The position numbers were made by a program, and so were the translations under genes. Under the pieces are notes generated by a model. That model was not told the DNA's origin and searched no databases. It was given only the letters and a program-made list of their open reading frames with translations. From the NCBI GenBank assembly GCA_015075105.1, contig JABTUZ010000001.1, positions 1,127,001-1,191,000 of the forward strand: a DNA stretch of 64,000 nt. The letters are read 5' to 3'. Source of the stretch: Leptospiraceae bacterium (GTDB lineage: Bacteria; Spirochaetota; Leptospiria; Leptospirales; Leptospiraceae). The number at the start of each line of letters is the position of its first letter. The stretch's first letter is position 1. Below, piece by piece: positions 57,583 through 64,000 of the stretch.

Positions 57583-58728
57583 TCAACCTTCATTTTTCAA
57601 TTTGAATTGAATATGATATGACATCAATTCAATATCTTTTACCATATCAAGAGAATATTTAATTTTATCATCAAAACTTTCAGCGATTATTAAGCCTTTT
57701 ACTTTTTTATTTCTAGCTAAGTTTTTTTTGACCCAGCCCATATACCTTGTAACTTGTCCTATTGTATCATCACTGGTTTGTGATCTTTTTAATTCAATTA
57801 CAAGATAATCACCGGAAGATTTATCTTTTACAAGTAAATCAATTTTCCCAATATCAGTTTTATATTGAAGGCTAACCGGTTCACCATTTTCAACAATAAT
57901 CTCATATTTTTTTCCCAGATCCGTTGATTCCCAATTTGTAAAAAGAAAATTTTCCAGATACTTTTCGAGATAAAAGTTTTGTTTTTCAATATCGTTATCA
58001 TCAGATACATCTACAGTTGCTTCATCGTCACTTTTTTTCCATATAGAATTTCGTATGCTATCAGAATAGATATATTCTGAAATAAATCGTGGAAATATGA
58101 AATTATCAACAGAATCATCTAATTTTAATTCGGTCATTATTGATTTAAAACCGTTTAATATGATTTCATTTGTCCTTATAATTTTTTCACCATATGAAAG
58201 TTGTTCATATTCTTTTAATTCATCAAATGAAAAATAGTTTATAATATCGATTCTATGCCGTAATGAAACTGAACAAATGAATAATTCGGGATTATTTAAG
58301 AATAATAAGGAATTTAAAATAATACCGCTTTCTCCGGTAAGACCATTTTTATTTTTTTCATTTAAGGCTGCAAGATCGTTCAATAATTTTAATATTTCAT
58401 TGTAATCAGTTGAGGATAGAATATTATTCATTAAAGAACGAAGGTCACTCTTGGAAGTAATATCACCAAACATGCGATACCATGTTCCATATCTGATATA
58501 TGTTTTTGCCACAACATCATCTTTTTTTGTTCTTCCTCGTGCATTAGAATCAATAAGAAATACAATTTCATCATAGTCTGATTTTGTACCAGAACCTTTG
58601 TTGATTTTACTTTTCCAAATCTCTTTAAATGTATTTGAATATTGTTTCCAAGTGGTTATTTTTGTTGAAAAATCAAATGACTCGTAATAAGATTTGAATA
58701 AGTCTATATTGAATTTAGATTTTTTCAT
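57583..58728 (-). CDS. PD-(D/E)xK nuclease-domain protein (NucS-like C-terminus)
   Basis: A 381-residue protein in a single-gene module. The N-terminal 250 residues are mostly helical and unrecognised (LIDSNARGRTKKDD, YGTWYRMFG, LTGESGIILNSLLFL). The C-terminal 110 residues carry a nuclease fold: IDLLVKDKSSGDYLVIELKRSQ (Asp and Glu-x-Lys) followed by IGQVTRYMGWVK, closely resembling the NucS/EndoMS catalytic domain. The N-terminal LTGESGIILNSLL helix could sense DNA or protein. A defence or repair role is inferred. Confidence 0.72.
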   Translation of the reverse strand: MKKSKFNIDLFKSYYESFDFSTKITTWKQYSNTFKEIWKSKINKGSGTKSDYDEIVFLIDSNARGRTKKDDVVAKTYIRYGTWYRMFGDITSKSDLRSLMNNILSSTDYNEILKLLNDLAALNEKNKNGLTGESGIILNSLLFLNNPELFICSVSLRHRIDIINYFSFDELKEYEQLSYGEKIIRTNEIILNGFKSIMTELKLDDSVDNFIFPRFISEYIYSDSIRNSIWKKSDDEATVDVSDDNDIEKQNFYLEKYLENFLFTNWESTDLGKKYEIIVENGEPVSLQYKTDIGKIDLLVKDKSSGDYLVIELKRSQTSDDTIGQVTRYMGWVKKNLARNKKVKGLIIAESFDDKIKYSLDMVKDIELMSYHIQFKLKNEG

Positions 58729-58806
58729 AATACCTTCTTGTATTTATCAATATTATCTCTTTTCGCCGCCACGGACGGCGGCGTCAAAAAAAGTTAGCGA
58801 GACAAT
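58729..58806. other. GC-rich spacer upstream of the NucS-like gene
   Basis: CGCCGCCACGGACGGCGGCG is a strong stem-loop between the gene start and attC-like site 14. It resembles CCACGGATGGCGGAGG at the other end of the same module (57560-57575), so the two may be paired module ends. Confidence 0.4.
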
Positions 58807-58807
58807 G

Positions 58808-59096
58808 GCACATAACGTTAAGAGTAGCCGACGTGACTTTTAAATTCGAAAGTGCGGTAGCACCTTTTGAATTTAAAAGTCATGTCTCCGAGCCACCGTA
58901 TGACTAGCAAGTCCTGTGACTGAACGGATGGCGCGCAAACTTGCTCTTTTCTGCAAGTTTCGTGACAGTAGTGAAGGCACTGGACTTGCGTTAGCTTTCC
59001 AAATAAACCAATAAATTTCACTTAAACAACCAGCGGCTCGGAGCAAGAAGCCACATCTTCTCGTGGCTTCGCAGTGGCTACTCTTTGTTAGGCAGA
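58808..59096. repeat. attC-like palindrome (site 14), large
   Basis: AAGAGTAGCC at 58820-58829 pairs perfectly with GGCTACTCTT at 59076-59085; outer boxes CATAACG and GTTAGGC have canonical polarity. At nearly 290 bp it is the largest site, with internal hairpins (AACTTGC/GCAAGTTT and AAGCCAC/GTGGCTT). Confidence 0.72.
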
Positions 59097-59188
59097 CGTT
59101 TTAGTTGCGTCTATTACGACAAAGCCAAAATAACGCCCTAAACTAAAACCAGTCCCGACACGATGTCGGGCTAAATACGATTTTTTAT

Positions 59189-59800
59189 TTATGGGGCAAT
59201 TCCTAATAGGACAAGCGGAACAGCAGGAACACCTCTACCTTCTCTGATTAAATTATAAAGCTCTCCTTCATAATAAGAAGGACCCGAAGACATTTCAGCT
59301 TGTAAACTTTTCATTGGTAGAATTTCTACTCCTACGTCAATTTTATCTCCTACATAGAAAGCCATATGTTTTACAAATAAATCAAAAGCAACAAAAGCAT
59401 ATTTACCAAATTGAACTTCAACAGCAATTCTCTCTTTGACAAAATCTGTTTGATTATAAGAAAAGATAGGCGTCAATCCAGCTTCGATAATTTCTTTCTT
59501 CTGTTCATCGGCTGGTAGATGAAGAGTTCTTCTAATAAGTCTTGCGTCACCTGTTACCCAATAGCTTGTTCTGTCTTCAAGCCAGTTTAGTTCAGTAAAA
59601 CCTTCTTTCATTTTTTTATTCATATCAATAGGAGAGTATAGCATTTTACCTTTAATCCTCTCTTCCTTTGAAATTTTAGTTTTACATTCTTCTGCGTCCA
59701 CAGATTTAATTACTTTTTCAATTTCTTTCCAAAGTTTTGGTTTATGTACTAAAATGTATTCCAATCCATTTAAATGCGAATATTGTTCAACTATTTTCAC
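59189..59800 (-). CDS. BglII/BstYI-like type II restriction endonuclease
   Basis: A 203-residue endonuclease. QTDFVKERIAVEVQFGKYAF, then DLFVKHMAFYVGDKIDVGVEI and GPSYYEGELYNLIREGRG, resemble the BglII-family catalytic core, with a Glu-x-Gln version of the ExK motif in VEVQFGK as in BglII. BglII and BstYI cut AGATCT or RGATCY; the site here is not read directly. It overlaps the methylase gene by four bases (ATGA). Confidence 0.82.
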   Translation of the reverse strand: MKIVEQYSHLNGLEYILVHKPKLWKEIEKVIKSVDAEECKTKISKEERIKGKMLYSPIDMNKKMKEGFTELNWLEDRTSYWVTGDARLIRRTLHLPADEQKKEIIEAGLTPIFSYNQTDFVKERIAVEVQFGKYAFVAFDLFVKHMAFYVGDKIDVGVEILPMKSLQAEMSSGPSYYEGELYNLIREGRGVPAVPLVLLGIAP

Positions 59801-60723
59801 CTGTGACCACCATTCGGTAATGAAGGATCATATACTGGTTTACCCATAGGTCTTGTTTTTAATCTCCCATGTTTTAAATCATTAATTCTTTGTTTTGCAA
59901 TTTTCACATACTCACTTTCTATATCACATCCATACCCTTCGCGATTATGTAAAAGAGCGGCTAATACAGATGATCCAACACCCATATATGGATCGAATAC
60001 TTTATCTTCCTCATTGGTTAAGGACAATACCAACCTTTCAATTAGTTCAATAGGGAATTGACAAGGATGATTTGTTTTTTCAACATGATTAGATTTCACA
60101 TTTGGTATTATCCATAAGTCTCCCGGATTTTTTCCTAACGGATTACCTGAAATTTGCCCCGCTTTAGGACCTTTAAAATATTTTTTATTCGGATATTTCG
60201 ATGGTACGCGAATTGGGTCTAAATTAAAAGTATAATTGTCTGATTTCGTAAACCATAAAATAGTTTCGTAACGACCCGATAATCTATTACTACAGTGAAG
60301 TCCATGCTCAAAATGCCAAACAATTCTATTTCTTAATTTTAATCCCAAGTCTTTAAAAATTGGATAGAGGATAATGTCTAACGGATAAATCTCACCTTTG
60401 TTCACATTGTTTCCGACTTGCCAGCATATAGAGCCTTCGGGATGTAATTTATCATAACATTTCTGAATTAATTCTTTTTGTGACTCAACATAATTTTCTA
60501 ATGGAGTTTTTTTCTCATATGATTTCCCAATATTGTAAGGAGGGGAGGTAACTATCAATTTTAGGCTTCCGTTTTCAAAGGAGTCAATAAATTTAATATT
60601 ATCTTTTAACTCAACATTGTATACAAAGTCTAGTTTTTTTTCTGATCTTTGAATTTCGTTAGATTCTGAAAATCCCTCAAATAATCCTGTATTTTCTTTT
60701 TCATCAAAATCTTTAATTTTCAT
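59797..60723 (-). CDS. Beta-class DNA methyltransferase (N4-cytosine type)
   Basis: A 308-residue methylase of the endonuclease pair. Catalytic motif IV is VTSPPYN, the Ser-Pro-Pro-Tyr form typical of N4-cytosine enzymes, near residue 58; motif I is FDPYMGVGSS near residue 245, giving the beta-class order. The NRIVWHFEHG and KPVYDPSLPNGGHR segments are typical of the group. M.BglII is an N4-cytosine enzyme, supporting the pairing. Upstream of the endonuclease, so the host is protected first. Confidence 0.85.
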   Translation of the reverse strand: MKIKDFDEKENTGLFEGFSESNEIQRSEKKLDFVYNVELKDNIKFIDSFENGSLKLIVTSPPYNIGKSYEKKTPLENYVESQKELIQKCYDKLHPEGSICWQVGNNVNKGEIYPLDIILYPIFKDLGLKLRNRIVWHFEHGLHCSNRLSGRYETILWFTKSDNYTFNLDPIRVPSKYPNKKYFKGPKAGQISGNPLGKNPGDLWIIPNVKSNHVEKTNHPCQFPIELIERLVLSLTNEEDKVFDPYMGVGSSVLAALLHNREGYGCDIESEYVKIAKQRINDLKHGRLKTRPMGKPVYDPSLPNGGHR

Positions 60724-60940
60724 GTATCGATCCCTTACTATATAAAAATAGAAGCATTTGATCCCATTTTAAGTAGCTATATTAAGATTACAAGATTTTT
60801 TTAGAGACATAAAAAATGACTTTTTAGTCAAAAACCTTAACAAATTTAAAGTCTTTCCGAGAAACGATGTCGAGGAAACCTACAGCGGAAGGACTTGGCG
60901 TTATTTTATTAGACAATATTCGAGTTCGAAACTAAAATGT

Positions 60941-61091
60941 CGCCTAACGTTCAAGCGTGTGAGAAGTTTTGGGGCAGGCGCATTTTTTGCTTCTTCTCTG
61001 CAAAAAATGTGACTGGCACAAAATTTGGCGAAGCCCGAAACCAGCCCATCAGTTCGGGCTGGTTGAAGCTCACACGCTATGTTAGCGGGCG
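60941..61091. repeat. attC-like palindrome (site 15), right edge of the array
   Basis: AGCGTGTGAG at 60954-60963 pairs with CTCACACGCT at 61069-61078; outer boxes are CGCCTAACG and GTTAGCGGGCG. An inner GCATTTTTTGC/GCAAAAAATG hairpin is shared in style with sites 3 and 5. It is the last such site before ordinary chromosomal genes. Confidence 0.75.
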
Positions 61092-61096
61092 TTTTT

Positions 61097-61798
61097 TTAA
61101 CTATTTATAATAATTTTTTTTAATAATTCTGTCTTTTCTTTATCTAAATTCCTAAAAGCAAGACCGATACCATTGTTATCTATTCTTACAACTCCAGTAG
61201 AGAAATTATAAGATTTCTTTTCAAAATATATTTCCACTTCAACTTCTTCTGTTAATTGAAAAGGGCAATTGGGAAAAAAGACAAAAATTCCACTTAAACT
61301 TGCATCTGCTGTTACGTAATCTATTCCTTTTATTTTTACTCGCAATTTCAAAGGGGTTCTCTTTTCACCTCGCCAACCTCTTGGATACATTTTTAAATAA
61401 GGAGCGGATATATCTTTTTTGCAGAAGTAGATAACTAATGACAACCAGACTATTGTCCTGAATAATATTCCTGAATTTTGAATACTAGGAAGAACAACTA
61501 ACGAGTAAATATTCTGGAAAATTAGGATACTTGAATAAGCTAAAAATAAATACCATCCTCTTTTCTTTCCTAAGAATAGCATTATAGCAATCAGGATAGG
61601 AGCAAACAACATAATATTAGTAAATACCGAAAGCCTTGATGGTATTTTATAAAGGTCTTTAATAAATATATTGTTGCTCAAGCCCATATAAGAGATATTG
61701 ACTAGAGGTAATACAAATAAAAACAAAGACAAAATCACTATACTGGTTGGTATCTTTATTCTTTTCCGTCTTTCACTTAAAAAATTAAATATTTTCAT
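61097..61798 (-). CDS. PilZ-domain membrane protein
   Basis: A 233-residue protein with about four N-terminal membrane helices (residues 15-135) and a C-terminal PilZ domain. The c-di-GMP binding signature is RTPLKLRV followed by ADASLSGIFV (R-x-x-x-R and D-x-S-x-x-G). Such proteins couple c-di-GMP to surface functions. It flanks the array on the right and is likely a core gene; its start is about 10 bp after the small lipoprotein stop. Confidence 0.85.
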   Translation of the reverse strand: MKIFNFLSERRKRIKIPTSIVILSLFLFVLPLVNISYMGLSNNIFIKDLYKIPSRLSVFTNIMLFAPILIAIMLFLGKKRGWYLFLAYSSILIFQNIYSLVVLPSIQNSGILFRTIVWLSLVIYFCKKDISAPYLKMYPRGWRGEKRTPLKLRVKIKGIDYVTADASLSGIFVFFPNCPFQLTEEVEVEIYFEKKSYNFSTGVVRIDNNGIGLAFRNLDKEKTELLKKIIINS

Positions 61799-61807
61799 AG
61801 AATTTTC

Positions 61808-62038
61808 CTACATAGAATTTCCGATACATGCTTGTGAAACATAACCTGCTGTGCTTGTTGCACAAGAACCTATTGGGCTTCCTCCTTCGGGCGATTGAGA
61901 AATACAAATTAAATATGAAATAAGGCAACTCTCGATTTTTTTCTGTTCTTTATCCTTTTTCTCTTTTTCATTAAAAGGAGGAAAATTGCTACAATCAAAG
62001 TTGAAAGCGATAATTAATAGAATAATCAAAATTCTCAT
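61808..62038 (-). CDS. Small cysteine-rich lipoprotein
   Basis: A 76-residue protein from the ATG at 62038, which overlaps the hydrolase stop (ATGA). The signal RILIILLIIAFNFDC ends in a lipobox-like cysteine, and the mature part is charged, then has four cysteines (SCLISYLICISQ, GSCATST, QACIGN). Not recognised. It is the third gene of the operon with the hydrolase at 62035-63768. Confidence 0.65.
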   Translation of the reverse strand: MRILIILLIIAFNFDCSNFPPFNEKEKKDKEQKKIESCLISYLICISQSPEGGSPIGSCATSTAGYVSQACIGNSM

Positions 62039-63768
62039 AAATGACACGCTCCGAAGAAAAAGCAAGCGGCAAGCAAAAGTAACGTATTATCATCAACAGC
62101 TGGTCTTGGGGGTGGCTCATAAGTGGGTGCTGGTGGTGGCACTTCTGCCGGTCTCTCATTATTGGGAGCATTTGGGTTTTGTACGACAATTGGCGGAGGC
62201 GGTTTGGGGGTATTGTCAATACATTTTCCATTTACCCATTCATGGTATGTTTTAGTCATACATTCTTCATAAGGACCGGGATCGTTTGGTTCTATAAAGC
62301 AATCATCTTTATAGGAAAATGGTGTCTGCTTGATATTTGCTTTTTCATGCTTTAAAATTACATCAAGTGTAGCTCCATAAGCCTGATAGCCTAAATGATT
62401 TGGGTGGATCGAGTCATTGCTGGCTCGAGATTGAATTAGGTGGTAAAGAAAATTTTCAGTGTCATTCGCATCAAATTCCATGTTCCAGAAATTTCTATTA
62501 CCAACATACCAGTATCCTTTAGAAAGTGCATCGTAGTCAACAAAGGTGTGATATAAAGTATGCATTCCAGCACCTCGATTGCTTGCGATAGATGCCATAA
62601 CAAGATTTAATTCTATGAGCCTTTGACTGACCCATGAATTGTCTCCACGCATTTTATCACAAAATCCTTTGCCTGTTAGTTGTAATGTACTAAGGCAATC
62701 TAGAAGCGTCGTTAAACTTACATTTTGTCCCCTTAACGCTTTTTGTAAATAATCGTTCAACAGGGAAGCTGTTGCAGAGATAGTTCTTCCACCAGGAATA
62801 TCCTGATAATTTGCTTTAACGATAGTTGTACCATCGGGAAGTTTTTCAAACCAGTCTTCGTACCTATTAAAGAGATTCAAACGTGATAAAGTGGAAACAA
62901 GCGATTCTCCTGACCCAGGATAATAGGAAGGAAGAGGCATGTAACCTATTAAAGTTTTTCTTGTACCTGATTGTCTTTCTATATACGTCATAATTCTATC
63001 CAACTGATTGGCAACATGGTTGTGACGAAAAGGAATCAAAACAGGAAATGTTTCCAATAAGGTTTTATAGAGACCAACATTAAAATCATTTCCACCTATC
63101 ATCACGAAAACATTTCTATTTTGGAATTGTACATAACCTGAATATCTACCTGGATTTGGCGGAGGATTGCACGAAAACCGACCAAGAGGGTTATTTTCAC
63201 ATGGAAGTTGTTCAGGAAAAGGTGCCCATAACTGGGTACTTTGTGAAGCACATGTATCCAGCCATTCGGAAAGATCTTGGGAGGTTGCCATACCAACCCC
63301 ACCGTTCACAATGCCCCATCCGGGTGCGTAATCCTTATTCCATGTATATTTTTGATCAGGTGTCGTGCCTAGTTGTGTTATTGAATCTCCTAGCAATATA
63401 TTGTTGTAAAAATTAGGAGATTTTTTTAATAAACTGGAATCTCCTGTAAGAGGAATGTTTGTTCCGTTATCTGAAAATTGTGTATATTCTGGAATTTGAA
63501 TATTGTTTGGTTCATTAGGGTTTGATCCTTTTAGAGAACAGCCACATCTCTTGGAAAATCTGTCTTTTACAACTTCTTTTGAGTATAATACTGAAAGAAT
63601 ACCTCTTCCAAGTTCGTTCTTAAAATCCTTTTCCTTCTTGTTGTACAAAGAATTATTTATCTCATCAAGTAGAGTCGTCAGGGGCATCGGAGAGAACGGG
63701 AAAAGTGGATCAGAATGTAAGTGACTGTTTGACAACAAAATTATTAATAGAATTTTTAAATATTTCAT
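62035..63768 (-). CDS. Secreted SGNH/GDSL-type hydrolase, second locus
   Basis: A 577-residue exported enzyme with signal peptide (residues 1-19). Block I is LLGDSITQLG, block III MIGGNDFNVG and block V SIHPNHLGYQAYG, giving Ser, Gly/Asn and Asp-x-x-His equivalents. Its C-terminus is proline-rich (PPPIVVQNPNAPN, then EVPPPAPTYEPPP) and ends LLAACFFFGACHL, like the LLFC...GKCW tail of the left-hand copies, with no coiled coil. The ATGA junctions on both sides imply tight translational coupling with the flanking genes. Confidence 0.8.
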   Translation of the reverse strand: MKYLKILLIILLSNSHLHSDPLFPFSPMPLTTLLDEINNSLYNKKEKDFKNELGRGILSVLYSKEVVKDRFSKRCGCSLKGSNPNEPNNIQIPEYTQFSDNGTNIPLTGDSSLLKKSPNFYNNILLGDSITQLGTTPDQKYTWNKDYAPGWGIVNGGVGMATSQDLSEWLDTCASQSTQLWAPFPEQLPCENNPLGRFSCNPPPNPGRYSGYVQFQNRNVFVMIGGNDFNVGLYKTLLETFPVLIPFRHNHVANQLDRIMTYIERQSGTRKTLIGYMPLPSYYPGSGESLVSTLSRLNLFNRYEDWFEKLPDGTTIVKANYQDIPGGRTISATASLLNDYLQKALRGQNVSLTTLLDCLSTLQLTGKGFCDKMRGDNSWVSQRLIELNLVMASIASNRGAGMHTLYHTFVDYDALSKGYWYVGNRNFWNMEFDANDTENFLYHLIQSRASNDSIHPNHLGYQAYGATLDVILKHEKANIKQTPFSYKDDCFIEPNDPGPYEECMTKTYHEWVNGKCIDNTPKPPPPIVVQNPNAPNNERPAEVPPPAPTYEPPPRPAVDDNTLLLLAACFFFGACHL

Positions 63769-64000
63769 AGACCTCTCCTTTTTATTTCATCAATAATATT
63801 TTTCCGTAATTCCCAAAGTTCTACAATACAGTTTCCAAGAAACGCTTCATCAACTGTCTTACTATCAAATTCCACTTTATAGTACATATCAAGCATATTA
63901 AATAGCTGAAAGTTAAGCATTCTTCGATAGATTATCAATAACTCATCATTTGCTTTTGGAACATCAGCCTTTATCTCATCTATATAGGAGGATTGTATTT
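63765..64000 (-). CDS. C-terminal part of a 248-residue-family protein (runs off the window)
   Basis: The frame is open to the window edge and ends with ELRKNIIDEIKRRGL and TGA, overlapping the hydrolase start. LLIIYRRMLNFQLFNMLDMYY and the ending align with the C-terminus of the gene at 5484 (LNRIRIEVIKEQIKRGLID). It therefore appears to be the first gene of a conserved three-gene unit. The N-terminus lies outside the window. Confidence 0.6.
   Translation of the reverse strand, partial: IQSSYIDEIKADVPKANDELLIIYRRMLNFQLFNMLDMYYKVEFDSKTVDEAFLGNCIVELWELRKNIIDEIKRRGL

Noticed and set aside
1-64000. tRNA or rRNA genes
   Set aside because: I found no rRNA-like stretch and no cloverleaf with the expected TTCGAATC-type arm while reading; a tRNAscan run would be needed to exclude a tRNA fully.

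Overview
The window is AT-rich chromosomal DNA that looks like a spirochaete of the family Leptospiraceae, probably Leptospira or a close relative. The reasons are the many lipoproteins with short spirochaete-style lipoboxes, a PilZ membrane protein, an OmpA/PD40 outer-membrane protein and the intergenic motif GTGGGAACTCC. This assignment is inferred from gene style, not from a marker gene such as 16S.

Part 1 (1-9.65 kb) holds the end of a long-chain acyl-CoA synthetase and a tandem array of secreted proteins. The repeating unit is a 248-residue lipoprotein, a second lipoprotein with a constant N-terminus and variable C-terminus, and an SGNH/GDSL hydrolase with a C-terminal coiled coil. Two units are largely complete; others are truncated or frameshifted. 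The far right end (61.8-64 kb, minus strand) carries a diverged three-gene locus of the same kind.

Part 2 (9.65-18.46 kb) is ordinary chromosome: cysK, a beta-carbonic anhydrase, a tight operon of ABC-F protein, MoxR-like ATPase and gamma-carbonic-anhydrase-like protein, an OmpA/PD40 protein, and a YceI-like/membrane pair divergent from a MarR regulator with a perfect inverted repeat between them.

Part 3 (about 18.5-61.1 kb) is the notable region. It is an array of small gene modules separated by long imperfect palindromes with the layout of integron attC sites: TAACG-type boxes at one end, GTTAG-type boxes at the other, and complementary arms often with an unpaired base. I count about thirteen. 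No integron integrase is visible, so it fits a CALIN (cluster of attC sites lacking an integrase). The cassettes carry mainly defence and addiction functions: several HigBA and VapBC-type toxin-antitoxin pairs, a HTH-methylase plus PD-(D/E)xK endonuclease pair, a BglII-like restriction-modification pair, a nuclease-methylase fusion, a GmrSD-like DUF262/DUF1524 protein, a NucS-like nuclease, a SLOG-like protein with an unknown partner, and two secreted peptidases.

The array is riddled with insertion sequences: four copies of an IS1182-type element (three exactly 1,699 bp, one decayed), three copies of one IS3-family element, two other IS3-family elements and an IS91-type transposase. Several defence genes are broken by them. 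A separate island (45.5-53.5 kb) has three copies of an exactly 124-bp repeat flanking a cell-wall peptidase segment and a Bacteroidota-like copper ATPase segment.
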